Shown here one piece after another: positions 34,814-43,628 of a DNA stretch of 64,000 nucleotides. Numbering within the stretch: position 1 is the first letter of the stretch; every line of letters begins with the position of its first letter. The translations under genes and the position numbers were made by a program. The DNA lies in assembly GCF_004565465.1 (NCBI RefSeq), contig NZ_SRHY01000002.1, positions 124,001 through 188,000 of the forward strand, written 5' to 3'. The stretch comes from Lentibacillus salicampi. GTDB lineage: Bacteria; Bacillota; Bacilli; Bacillales; Amphibacillaceae. The notes beneath the pieces are model-generated. The model made no database searches and was not told where the DNA came from. It saw only the letters and a list, made by a program, of their open reading frames with translations.

Positions 34814-35040
34814 GGTTGTTCAAAAAGTCCGATAAAGACGACATATCGACAAGAGGTCTTGTGCTAAAACTGCCCACGTCAATCGCCAACTGCAGAAGTC
34901 ACCACCTCTTGTGGAAGTCCGCCCTCCACAACTTCGCTGCCTGGAACTTCGACGCGATTGACATGCAATATCGGCGTTGCGACAGGACATCGCGAGCTTA
35001 GCCGATGACGATTCTTTTCATCCTCTTTCTTGAACACTTG
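34814..35040. repeat. Dispersed intergenic element, copy B
   Basis: About 227 bp from GTTGTTCAAAAAGTCC to TTTCTTGAACACTTG. It shares the CGTCAATCGCCAACTGCAGAAG block with copies A and C, but its right half and right terminal repeat have diverged. Lies between the divergent ytaF and topB genes. Confidence 0.88.
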
Positions 35041-35151
35041 CTGACTGTCTAAAATAGTGTATGGTAATCACCTGGTGGTGTGAAAGGCGCAAATATCGAA
35101 GCAAATGTGTTACAGTAAAAGAAGAAAATCTTTAAGAGAGGATTCCTGTTT

Positions 35152-37311
35152 ATGAGCAAAACGGTTGTATTAGCAGAAAAACCCTCCGTCGGCCGGGATA
35201 TTGCCCGTGTGCTGAACTGCACGAAAAAAGGCAACGGCTATATGGAAGGATCAAAATATATTGTCACGTGGGCGCTTGGACACCTGGTGACCCTGGCTGA
35301 CCCCGAAATGTACGAGGATAGATGGAAAACATGGCGCTTGGATGATTTGCCGATGTTGCCCGACTGGTTAAAACTGGTGGTCATCAAAAAATCCAGCAAA
35401 CAGTTTAGCGCTGTTAAGACACAGCTGAATCGGAAAGACGCCGGCGACATTGTTATAGCGACGGATGCCGGGAGAGAAGGGGAACTCGTTGCCCGCTGGA
35501 TTATTGAAAAGGCTCGCGTCAACAAGCCTGTAAAGCGGCTCTGGATATCCTCGGTTACCGATAAAGCGATCCGTGAAGGCTTTAAACACTTAAAACCGGG
35601 AAAACAATACGAAAATCTGTACGCGTCAGCCGTGGCTCGCTCGGAAGCCGACTGGTATGTCGGACTGAATGCGACACGCGCCCTCACGACGAAATTCAAT
35701 GCCCGGTTGTCGACAGGCCGCGTGCAGACACCGACACTTGCGATGGTTGCGGCAAGGGAAAAGGAGATCAACGAATTCAAGCCGCAGTCATTTTACGGGA
35801 TTGAGGCCAAAACGAATACCGGCCTGACACTTACCTGGCAGGATAATAAAAATAACAGTCGGATTTTTTCCAAAGAAAAGGCGGAAAAGCTGCTTCATCA
35901 ATTAAAAGGGAATCCAGCAAAAATCGTCAGCATTGACAAAGCCTATAAGAAAAAACATGCACCACAATTGTATGATCTGACGGAATTGCAGCGTGATGCC
36001 AACCGGATTTTCGGATATTCCGGAAAAGAGACACTATCCCTGATGCAGAAATTGTATGAACAGCACAAAGTTCTCACATACCCACGGACTGATTCACGTG
36101 TGCTGTCAACAGATATTGTCCCGACGCTGAAAGACCGTGTGAAAGCAGTTAATGTGGATCACTATGCACGTACGGCAGGCAAACTGATGAAAAAAGAGTG
36201 GAAACTTCCGAAATCGGTCGTTGATAATGCCAAAGTCTCCGATCACCACGCGATTATCCCAACGGAAGAATCGCCTGTGCTGGCCGACTTGAATGACAAA
36301 GAGCGGAAAATTTATGACCTTGTCGTAAAACGGTTTTTGGCTGTCTTGTCAGATCCGCATGAGTACGAGCAAGTGACAATTGAAGCCCAAATTGGCGGTG
36401 AGCATTTTACTGCTAAGGGGAAAAACATCAAAAAGCAAGGCTGGAAGGAAATTTATAACGACAATGACGCGAAGGATGAGGCGAAGCTGCCGGATGTGCA
36501 GGAGGGAGCCCAACTTTCTGGTATCAAAATTAAGCTGACGGACGGTGAAACCAAGCCGCCTGAACGTTTTACGGAAGGCGCATTACTGCAGGCGATGGAA
36601 AACCCGGTGCGTTATATGCGGCAGGATGAAAAGCATCTGGCTAAAACCATCAGCAAAACCGGGGGAATCGGAACGGTTGCCACACGGGCTGATATCATCG
36701 AAAAGCTGTTCAACAGCCAGCTTATGGAACTGCGCGGCAAACATATTTTCACCACATCAAAAGGCCGGCAGCTGCTCGGGCTCGTTCCTGAAGATTTAAG
36801 GTCACCAGCGCTGACTGCTGAATGGGAAAATAAACTCGGGCAGATCGCGGAAGGCAAACTGAATAAAAAGCACTTCATCAATGATATTAAAGGATATACC
36901 AAAGAGATCGTTCACCAGATTAAAACGAGCGACGAAAAGTTTAAACATGATAACCTGACCGGAAGCAAATGCCCGAACTGTGGCAAACTCATGATGGAAG
37001 TTGATAATAAGAATGGCAAGATGCTTGTCTGTCAGGATCGTTCCTGCGGTTACAAAAAGAATATTTTCAAACGTACCAATGCCAGATGTCCGAACTGCCA
37101 CAAGCGGATGGTGATGCGTGGTGAGGGTGAAGGCAAAACATTCACCTGTCAGTGCGGATTTTCCGAAAAACTGTCAGCATTCAATAAGCGTAAAGAGCAG
37201 GAGAAAAACCAGAAAGTATCCAAAAAAGACGTCAACAAATACTTGAAAAAACAGGATGACGGGTTCAAAAACAACGCCTTGGCAGATGCGCTGTCCAAGT
37301 TAAAAGAATAA
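35152..37311 (+). CDS. topB: DNA topoisomerase III
   Basis: 719 residues, type IA topoisomerase. The TOPRIM domain begins VVLAEKPSVGRDIARVLN and contains the metal-binding ATDAGREGELVARWI; the catalytic tyrosine is Tyr310 in TYPRTDSR; GIGTVATRADIIEKL follows. The C-terminus carries two zinc-ribbon modules (CPNCGK...CQDRSC and CPNCHK...CQCGF) and a lysine-rich tail. It relaxes and decatenates single-stranded-region DNA and helps resolve recombination intermediates. ATG 35152 behind AAGAGAGGATTCC. Monocistronic; full length for the Bacillus enzyme. Confidence 0.96.
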   Translation: MSKTVVLAEKPSVGRDIARVLNCTKKGNGYMEGSKYIVTWALGHLVTLADPEMYEDRWKTWRLDDLPMLPDWLKLVVIKKSSKQFSAVKTQLNRKDAGDIVIATDAGREGELVARWIIEKARVNKPVKRLWISSVTDKAIREGFKHLKPGKQYENLYASAVARSEADWYVGLNATRALTTKFNARLSTGRVQTPTLAMVAAREKEINEFKPQSFYGIEAKTNTGLTLTWQDNKNNSRIFSKEKAEKLLHQLKGNPAKIVSIDKAYKKKHAPQLYDLTELQRDANRIFGYSGKETLSLMQKLYEQHKVLTYPRTDSRVLSTDIVPTLKDRVKAVNVDHYARTAGKLMKKEWKLPKSVVDNAKVSDHHAIIPTEESPVLADLNDKERKIYDLVVKRFLAVLSDPHEYEQVTIEAQIGGEHFTAKGKNIKKQGWKEIYNDNDAKDEAKLPDVQEGAQLSGIKIKLTDGETKPPERFTEGALLQAMENPVRYMRQDEKHLAKTISKTGGIGTVATRADIIEKLFNSQLMELRGKHIFTTSKGRQLLGLVPEDLRSPALTAEWENKLGQIAEGKLNKKHFINDIKGYTKEIVHQIKTSDEKFKHDNLTGSKCPNCGKLMMEVDNKNGKMLVCQDRSCGYKKNIFKRTNARCPNCHKRMVMRGEGEGKTFTCQCGFSEKLSAFNKRKEQEKNQKVSKKDVNKYLKKQDDGFKNNALADALSKLKE

Positions 37312-37322
37312 TCCCTCCAGAG

Positions 37323-37355
37323 AAGGATCCTTGCCTCGGCAGGGACCCTTTTTTT
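37323..37355 (+). terminator. Terminator of topB
   Basis: AAGG-TCC-TGCC pairs with GGCA-GGA-CCTT around TC, then seven T. Confidence 0.85.
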
Positions 37356-37435
37356 CACTGTTATGATTGTCATTTGAGGCCTGCATGCGGTATCTGTTTA
37401 ACCTTCTGAGTTCAAAAAAGTCGTCATCCCAGTAG

Positions 37436-37710
37436 AGGTTGTTCAAAAAGTCCAGTGAAAATGACGCATCGAATTTCTTCGTTAGCTTGCTTTTCCGCTA
37501 CTCATGTATCTAAAGGCATAGAGGAAGTTCTGCTAAAACCGTCCACGTCAATCGCCAACTGCAGAACTCACCACAACACGTGAGAAGCCCGCGCTCAAAG
37601 CTGCGCTGCCTCGAACGTTGACGCGATTGACGTGCTAGTGCAGGCGTTGGCGATTGTCGTCGCGAACTTAGCCTGCCGGTCCTTTTCATCCTCCTTTTTG
37701 AACACGCACT
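37436..37710. repeat. Dispersed intergenic element, copy C (longest)
   Basis: About 275 bp from GTTGTTCAAAAAGTCC to CCTTTTTGAACACGCAC, with 10-bp perfect terminal inverted repeats. It contains both modules seen singly elsewhere: the TTTCTTCGTTAGCTTG module shared with copy D, and the CAATCGCCAAC ... GTTGGCGATTG module shared with copy A at the same 97-bp spacing. Confidence 0.92.
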
Positions 37711-37845
37711 AGTATGAAAAATGGAGCGGACGAAAGAAAATCCGATTTAAAATAGTATTCTTATCCGTCTACTTGTGTTATTTTAATGAAATAGTACTTT
37801 TCTATTGGTTATGCTATAAATAATTGATCATCTAAGGAGGTGACG

Positions 37846-39372
37846 ATTATCGCAAATAAAGAAAAAGGTGAAAAGAATAGCCGTTTTTCCCGATTTTTAA
37901 ATAGAATCGAACGTATCGGAAACAAACTGCCTGATCCATTCATGCTGTTTGTTACGCTTAGTATACTGGTCATATTACTATCCGGATTTATAGCATTATT
38001 TGATGTGACATTCACACAGCCCGGGAGCGCTGAACAGATAACGATAAAAAACCTGTTGTCTGCAGAAGGACTCCAATTCATGGTCACATCCGTCATCGAG
38101 AATTTCGTCGGGTTCACACCGCTTGGCATTGTGCTAACCATGATGCTTGGTGTCGGGCTTGCTGATAAAGTCGGTTTGTTGGAGACATTCATTAAAAATA
38201 CGATTCTTCGTGCACCTAAAGCACTGATTACCTATGCAGTCATATTTACCGGTATCCTTGGCAACCTTGCTGCAGATGCTGCGTTTGTCATTGTTCCGCC
38301 ACTTGCTGCGATGGTATTTTATAACGTCGGCAGACATCCACTGGCAGGTCTTGCCGCGGGCTTTGCCGGTGTCGGGGCCGGTTTTACTGCCAATATTATT
38401 GTCGCTAATACAGATGCAGTCTTGTCGGGAATATCAACCGAAGTCATGCAAACGATTGAAGGCGCGGCAACGGTCACTCCAGTTGATAATTGGTTCTTCA
38501 TGATTGTATCGACCCTTGTGCTTACCGCTGCGGGCGGATTGGTCACGGAAAAAATTGTTGAACCAAGACTTGGTCAGTATAATGGCGGTTTGACGAAGAC
38601 GTTTGAAGAGACGACAGCTTTGGAAAAGAAAGGGCTTCGTAATGCTGCTGTAGCGGCTGTCATCTACATTGCTTTACTGGTTCTGGCTTTAGCCTGGCCG
38701 GATTCATCACTTCGAAATGACGGGGGTGGCATGATCCCTTCACCATTCATTTCGGGGATTGTGCCGATCATCATGCTGTTTTTCATTATAATCGGTACAG
38801 CATATGGTATAACGGTGAAAAAGATTAAGAACTCCCGATCGATCGCCCAATATATGGGTGAAGCAATGAAAGATATGTCGAGCTTTATTGTGCTTATTTT
38901 TGCCGTGTCACAGTTTATTGCTTATTTTGAATGGACGAACATCGGGACATGGCTGGCAGTCACGGGTGCATCATTTCTGGAATCAGCTGACATGACAGGG
39001 ATAATAGTCGTTATCCTGTTTATACTGCTGACTGCTTTACTGAATCTAGTCGTTTACAGCGGTGCGGCCCAGTGGGGGCTCGAAGCACCCGTGTTTCTGA
39101 AAATGTTTTACTTTTTGGATTACCATCCCGCGTTTATTCAGGCCGCTTATCGTGTTGCTGATTCCTCGACAAATATAGTTACACCGATGAACCCGTATTT
39201 TGTGATTGTCTTGGCCTTTATGAAAGAATACGATAAAAAGGCTGGGCTTGGAACCCTGATGGCCCTGATGCTTCCGTATAGCATGACATTTTTGATTGTC
39301 TGGACACTGCTGTTTTTGATGTTTGTATTGCTGGGCATTCCGTTTGGTCCAGGAATTGGTGTCCACGTATAA
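37846..39372 (+). CDS. AbgT family transporter (p-aminobenzoyl-glutamate transporter-like)
   Basis: About 508 residues with 11-13 membrane segments. Family blocks: NKLPDPFMLF at the N-terminus, LGVGLADKVGLLETFIK, GILGNLAADAAFVIVPPLAA, NIIVANTDAVLSGIS, and DSSTNIVTPMNPYFVIVLAF. AbgT proteins import p-aminobenzoyl-glutamate or act as sulfonamide exporters driven by protons; related members carry other dipeptide-like acids. The start is unusual. AAGGAGGTGA (37834-37843) is ideal, but the only GTG overlaps it, and the codons at correct spacing are ATT 37846 and ATC 37849. An AUU start is proposed. A conventional annotation would use GTG 37840. Confidence 0.88.
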   Translation: MIANKEKGEKNSRFSRFLNRIERIGNKLPDPFMLFVTLSILVILLSGFIALFDVTFTQPGSAEQITIKNLLSAEGLQFMVTSVIENFVGFTPLGIVLTMMLGVGLADKVGLLETFIKNTILRAPKALITYAVIFTGILGNLAADAAFVIVPPLAAMVFYNVGRHPLAGLAAGFAGVGAGFTANIIVANTDAVLSGISTEVMQTIEGAATVTPVDNWFFMIVSTLVLTAAGGLVTEKIVEPRLGQYNGGLTKTFEETTALEKKGLRNAAVAAVIYIALLVLALAWPDSSLRNDGGGMIPSPFISGIVPIIMLFFIIIGTAYGITVKKIKNSRSIAQYMGEAMKDMSSFIVLIFAVSQFIAYFEWTNIGTWLAVTGASFLESADMTGIIVVILFILLTALLNLVVYSGAAQWGLEAPVFLKMFYFLDYHPAFIQAAYRVADSSTNIVTPMNPYFVIVLAFMKEYDKKAGLGTLMALMLPYSMTFLIVWTLLFLMFVLLGIPFGPGIGVHV

Positions 39373-39377
39373 GTTGG

Positions 39378-39409
39378 AAATGGCTCCCGAATAGGGGGGT
39401 CATTTTTTT
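39378..39409 (+). terminator. Terminator of the AbgT-family gene
   Basis: AAATG-CTCCC (39378-39388) pairs with GGGGG-CATTT, followed by a run of T. Confidence 0.8.
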
Positions 39410-39482
39410 ATTCTAAATTTTAAAAGCGTATGATAAACTGTATAAAAGATTAAATATTCTATAGATTGAAGGGGGAGTAGAA

Positions 39483-40952
39483 ATGTCGAATAATGAAGAA
39501 TTAGAACGGGCAACCGGTGATAAGACGATTCAAAAGCTTGATTTCCATCTCGGTCCATTCGGGGCAGCGGTTCCTTTACTGTTTTTTGTGGTATGGGCGA
39601 TTACGATCAGTGTGATGGATCTGTCCTCGGAAGTTGCCCTTGTTCTGGGAGCCATCATTGGTCTGACACTTGGCTTGCTGTTATGTAAAAGTAAGTGGGA
39701 GGATTATGCTCAAGGTTTGTTTGACGGCCTCGCTCAGCCGGTTGGTGTCATTGCCATGGTGGCATGGTTTTATGCCGGCATGTTCGCACAGGTCCTGCAG
39801 GTCGGTGGACTTGTCGAAGGACTGGTATGGATTGGGTCTGTGACCGGTGTTGAAGGTGGCATGTTCGTAGCCTTAACCTTCGTGCTGGCGGCCATATTTT
39901 CAACAGCTGTCGGTACCGGCTATGGAACGACGGTTGCATTTTGTACGCTGATGTACCCTGCCGGTGTTGCGGTTGGGGCGGACCCGACCTTTATGTTTGC
40001 GGCTATTCTGGCGGGTGCGGTGTTTGGTGATAATCTGGCACCGGTCTCCGATACGACGATCGTGTCTGCAACGACTCAGGATGCTGACGTACCGGGGGTT
40101 GTACGTAGCCGTTTCAAATATTCGATTGTTGCTGCTGTACCGGCTGTAATTTTATTTGCTATCTTTGGCGGTGGCGGTTCACAGGCAGAACAGATTTCTC
40201 TTGGCTCTGTAATGGAGTCGGTTAATGCGAGCGGACTGATAATGCTGGTGCCTTTTGCCCTTGTCCTCATCCTTGCTTTATCCGGTCAGCATCTGCTTAC
40301 ATCGTTAACGTGGGGGCTCATCGCTGCGATCCCGATCATTTTGGTTCTGAACTTAGGGGCCTTTCGTGATATTTTGAGTTTCAATCCCGAGTCGGATACG
40401 GTTGTTGAAGGGGCCCTTGTTGAAGGTCTGACAGGCTACTTCAATATGGCGATTCTTATCCTGCTTATTGTAGGAGCTGCACATCTGCTCAAGTTGGGCG
40501 GTACGATGGCGGCCATCACGACGGTACTTGTCAAATGGATTAAGCATTCAGTACGAAAAGCGGAAGTTTCCATTTGGGCAATCGTTTCATTACTGAACAG
40601 TTCCATTACCATTAACACGGCAGCCGAAATTGCGGCAGCACCATTTGTTAAAGAAATTGGAACAAAATACAACATTCACCGCTACCGGATGGCGAATATG
40701 CTGGATGCTGTAACCTCAGCACTGGGTTATATTTTTCCGTGGGGTGCGCCGGTATTATTGGGCTGGTCAACTATCCAGACGATGCAGGGGCAGTATGACT
40801 GGCTGCCAATCGTGGAGCCGACTGCTGTTTTCCCATTTGTTTTCCAGGGCTGGTTCCTGTTCATCATCATGCTGATTGCAGCTTTAACCGGCTGGGGATT
40901 GCGTTATGAAGGGAAAAACGGTGAGGAACTGAAAGAAAAACCGCGTGATTAA
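39483..40952 (+). CDS. NhaC-family Na+/H+ antiporter-like transporter (paralogue 3)
   Basis: 489 residues, about 12 membrane segments. It belongs to the NhaC/ion transporter superfamily but is more distant from paralogues 1 and 2: TAVGTGYGTTVAFCTLMYP and GAVFGDNLAPVSDTTIVSATTQDADVPG replace the GDHVSPISDTT region, and a LNSSITINTAAEIAAAPFV segment lies in the second half. A soluble, charged N-terminus of about 25 residues precedes the first segment. ATG 39483 behind GAAGGGGGAGTAGAA. Separated from the AbgT gene by a terminator, so transcribed alone. Ion or organic acid exchange; substrate not readable. Confidence 0.85.
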   Translation: MSNNEELERATGDKTIQKLDFHLGPFGAAVPLLFFVVWAITISVMDLSSEVALVLGAIIGLTLGLLLCKSKWEDYAQGLFDGLAQPVGVIAMVAWFYAGMFAQVLQVGGLVEGLVWIGSVTGVEGGMFVALTFVLAAIFSTAVGTGYGTTVAFCTLMYPAGVAVGADPTFMFAAILAGAVFGDNLAPVSDTTIVSATTQDADVPGVVRSRFKYSIVAAVPAVILFAIFGGGGSQAEQISLGSVMESVNASGLIMLVPFALVLILALSGQHLLTSLTWGLIAAIPIILVLNLGAFRDILSFNPESDTVVEGALVEGLTGYFNMAILILLIVGAAHLLKLGGTMAAITTVLVKWIKHSVRKAEVSIWAIVSLLNSSITINTAAEIAAAPFVKEIGTKYNIHRYRMANMLDAVTSALGYIFPWGAPVLLGWSTIQTMQGQYDWLPIVEPTAVFPFVFQGWFLFIIMLIAALTGWGLRYEGKNGEELKEKPRD

Positions 40953-40964
40953 ATTTTTCGGGAG

Positions 40965-41008
40965 AAAAGGATGGAGTGGTCAGGTCAAATAACCGCTTCA
41001 TCCTTTTT
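40965..41008 (+). terminator. Terminator of NhaC paralogue 3
   Basis: AAAAGGATG-AG-GGT pairs with ACCGCTTCATCCTTTTT. Confidence 0.85.
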
Positions 41009-41185
41009 GTATGAATGTTTATTGATATTGTAAAAGGAAGGACGCTGAAACGTACCGGATTATCCTATGATATTTCCCCCTCTAACGTTTCCTTAGCTGA
41101 CGACTATAATCGGGGTGGCGGTTTTCGTGGCATATATGGTTAAATAAGAAAAGAACCAATTCGTCATTGTTTGGGAGAGAACAAA

Positions 41186-41974
41186 ATGAAGCAGTTACAT
41201 TATGAAGATATTGACGTGATCAAAACGGCTGTCAATCCATTTTACCGCGTTATGAAGATCCATTTATATTTAATTGATGGCCTGCTCATTGATACAGGTC
41301 CGCGGATACGAAAGTTTCATCTCATTCCCGCTTTCAAGTCCGGGCATATTTTTCAGATTGCACTGACTCACAGTCATGACGATCATGCCGGAATGGTCCG
41401 GTGGGTCAGTGAACGCTTTTCGGTTGATATATTTTGCCATGAAAAGGCTTTAAGAGTCTTGAGCAAGCATGCACAGCCTTCCTGGTATCGTCGATTATTT
41501 TCAAGCCCACGGATCGATTTTCAGGCAAAAGTATATCCCAGTGTTATAAGAACGCCCGATCATGAGTTTATCCCGATTGCAGCACCTGGACACACGGCAG
41601 ATCATGTCTGTCTTTTGGAACCGGATAGGGGATGGCTGTTTTCAGGCGATTTATATATCACACCATATCCGAAAGTATTTTTAAAACAGGAATCGATTCA
41701 TGCTTATATCGCTTCACTGCAAAAACTAATGTCCTATAATATTGATACCATTTTTTGCGCCCATACAGGTATCATCCATGATGGAAAAGACATGCTGAAG
41801 CGAAAACTGGATTATTTGCTGACGCTCCGGCAGCACGTGACTGAACTGCATCAGGCAGGGCTTAAGGACAGAGAAATCAGGAAACAGCTGCTTCCCGATA
41901 AGGTTCGCCTTGAACTGATGTCGTTTGGCTTGTTTTCCCGCCTCAACCTGATCCGGTCGTGTTATCGGGAGTAG
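41186..41974 (+). CDS. MBL-fold metallo-hydrolase
   Basis: 262 residues, metallo-beta-lactamase fold. The metal motif is THSHDDHAG; further metal ligands are the His of APGHTADHVCL and the Asp of FSGDLYI, plus CAHTG. The C-terminal helix-rich part (KRKLDYLLTLRQHVTELHQAGLKDREIRKQLL) is typical of members related to YflN and hydroxyacylglutathione-hydrolase-like enzymes. ATG 41186 behind TTGGGAGAGAAC. Monocistronic, just upstream of the acyl-CoA operon but separated from it by a 136-bp AT-rich promoter region. Substrate unknown. Confidence 0.88.
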   Translation: MKQLHYEDIDVIKTAVNPFYRVMKIHLYLIDGLLIDTGPRIRKFHLIPAFKSGHIFQIALTHSHDDHAGMVRWVSERFSVDIFCHEKALRVLSKHAQPSWYRRLFSSPRIDFQAKVYPSVIRTPDHEFIPIAAPGHTADHVCLLEPDRGWLFSGDLYITPYPKVFLKQESIHAYIASLQKLMSYNIDTIFCAHTGIIHDGKDMLKRKLDYLLTLRQHVTELHQAGLKDREIRKQLLPDKVRLELMSFGLFSRLNLIRSCYRE

Positions 41975-42110
41975 GTGCGCTCGAAATTTGTTTATACAAA
42001 TGACGTATTTATATATGTGTTAATCGGATAAACCCGACATAATAGGGGATATATTTTTGCTTCCGGTGCAGATAAAATTGAAATATACCAATGATTGAAG
42101 GAGGATCAAC

Positions 42111-42446
42111 ATGGCAGATGTAAACCAGATATTTTCAGAGATTGAATCAGCAATTAAGGAAGATCCGAGCCGTACAAAAGGGGTAGAAGCAGTCTATCAG
42201 TTTAACCTGGACGATGGGGCGTACCAGATTATCTTTAACGGTGGTCAAAGTTACACGGCTGAAGGTGAACAGGAGACGCCGGATTGCACATTAACCATGA
42301 ACTCGGATAATTTTAAAAAAATGGCCGATGGCGAGTTGAACGGCACACAGGCGTTTATGACAGGCAAACTTAAGGTGAAAGGCAATATGGGCCTTGCTCT
42401 GAAACTGCAGGATGTTTTGGCATCATATAACCAGACAGCCAAGTGA
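42111..42446 (+). CDS. SCP2 sterol-binding domain protein (first copy)
   Basis: 111 residues, consisting only of an SCP2 domain. VEAVYQFNLDDGAYQIIFNGGQ, DCTLTMNSDNFKKMADGELNGTQAFMTGKLKVKGNMGLALKLQDVL is the standard pattern. SCP2 domains hold a hydrophobic tunnel that binds fatty acyl-CoAs and sterols. First gene of the beta-oxidation operon; ATG behind GAAGGAGGATCAAC. The next gene starts 39 bp later. A second, 40-50% similar copy ends the operon at 48082. The probable role is handing bulky acyl chains between the operon's enzymes, which is inferred from peroxisomal SCP2. Confidence 0.9.
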   Translation: MADVNQIFSEIESAIKEDPSRTKGVEAVYQFNLDDGAYQIIFNGGQSYTAEGEQETPDCTLTMNSDNFKKMADGELNGTQAFMTGKLKVKGNMGLALKLQDVLASYNQTAK

Positions 42447-42485
42447 TATACATTTAATTCAATCAGGCAGTAAAGGAGGAGGCAC

Positions 42486-43628
42486 GTGATTTCTTTCCAG
42501 CCGACAGAGGAAGAAACGTCATTTATTAAAGTAGCCAAAGATTTTGCCAAAAATAGAATCCGCCCTGCAGCCCGCACATGTGAAAAACAGCGGGCTGTTG
42601 ATCAGAAATTAGGTGATGAAGCTGCTGAACTGGGATTTTTATCACTTGAATTGCCTGAAGATTGGGAAGGACTGGAATTGCCATTGCTTACACAAGTCCA
42701 GCTGATGCAGGCGCTCAGTTATGGCGATCTTGATATCATTCAAGGTCTTCAGGGGGCCGGTGATGCAGCTTCTTTTTTCCGTCTTCTCCGGGACAACCCG
42801 GTTTTCAAGGACAAAATGGTAGATTTGACCAGTGGTGCTACCACGGTTTTGATTGACCTGGAAAACAACGACGAACTGTCTGAAAATCAGCTCAGCTTAC
42901 GTCATGATCACGACGGTTATATCCTTCAGGGACTGTCACAGCCGGTGCGTATGGCGTCTTTTGCCGATTATGCATTGGTTGCCGGTAAAGATTCGCAAGG
43001 GAAAAATGTGATTATCTGGCTTGATGATTCCGCTGACTGGATGGTTCACCAGGGTGATTATCGTTTGGGTCTGGTCGCATCCGGCCTCGGCCGGTTTTCA
43101 TTTGAAAATGTAAAAGTACCCCTCACTCATGTGCTTGTGGAAGGGACGGCAGCAGACGATATACTTCGTGAAGCGCGAAATCGAATTCGTCTATTACAGG
43201 CTGCAAAAGAAACCGGCCTGATGGAAGCAGCACTTGATTCTGCAACCGAATATACAGCAGAACGAAAAGCATTTGGCCGTGAGATTGCAGCATTTCAGGG
43301 TGTGTCGTTCCGTGTCGCATCGATGGCAATCGAAACGCGCATTGCAAACCACCTTGTACTGGAAGCCGCTGTTAAAGCGGATAACCGGGAGCCTTCAGCA
43401 GAACGTCTGTCACTCAGGGCATTGCATCGTGCTCATCGCTCACTGCGTTATGTGACGGATTCAGCTGTACAGCTGCTCGGAGGTCATGGTTTTGTCCGGG
43501 ATTTTCCTGTTGAAAAGTGGATGCGGGATGCCCAGGCGCAAGTGATGCTTTATGGCAGGGAGAACGATTTATTGGTTCGCAGTGGTGAACAGCTGATTAC
43601 CGGGGAAGAAGAGGTGAGTGTCACATGA
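42486..43628 (+). CDS. Acyl-CoA dehydrogenase family protein, divergent (subunit 1 of a pair)
   Basis: 380 residues with the all-helical N- and C-terminal ACAD domains (RKAFGREIAAFQGVSFRVASMAIETRI and VQLLGGHGFVRDFPVEKWMRDAQA for FAD contacts). The middle beta domain is degraded: the usual TEPxAGSD substrate-and-FAD loop is missing. At the C-terminus, where EGTNEI carries the catalytic glutamate, it reads LYGRENDLL. The protein therefore probably cannot act alone. Its stop overlaps the start of a normal ACAD gene (ATGA), and heteromeric ACADs built from one complete and one incomplete subunit are known from actinobacterial steroid breakdown. GTG start behind AAGGAGGAGGCAC. Confidence 0.87.
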   Translation: MISFQPTEEETSFIKVAKDFAKNRIRPAARTCEKQRAVDQKLGDEAAELGFLSLELPEDWEGLELPLLTQVQLMQALSYGDLDIIQGLQGAGDAASFFRLLRDNPVFKDKMVDLTSGATTVLIDLENNDELSENQLSLRHDHDGYILQGLSQPVRMASFADYALVAGKDSQGKNVIIWLDDSADWMVHQGDYRLGLVASGLGRFSFENVKVPLTHVLVEGTAADDILREARNRIRLLQAAKETGLMEAALDSATEYTAERKAFGREIAAFQGVSFRVASMAIETRIANHLVLEAAVKADNREPSAERLSLRALHRAHRSLRYVTDSAVQLLGGHGFVRDFPVEKWMRDAQAQVMLYGRENDLLVRSGEQLITGEEEVSVT

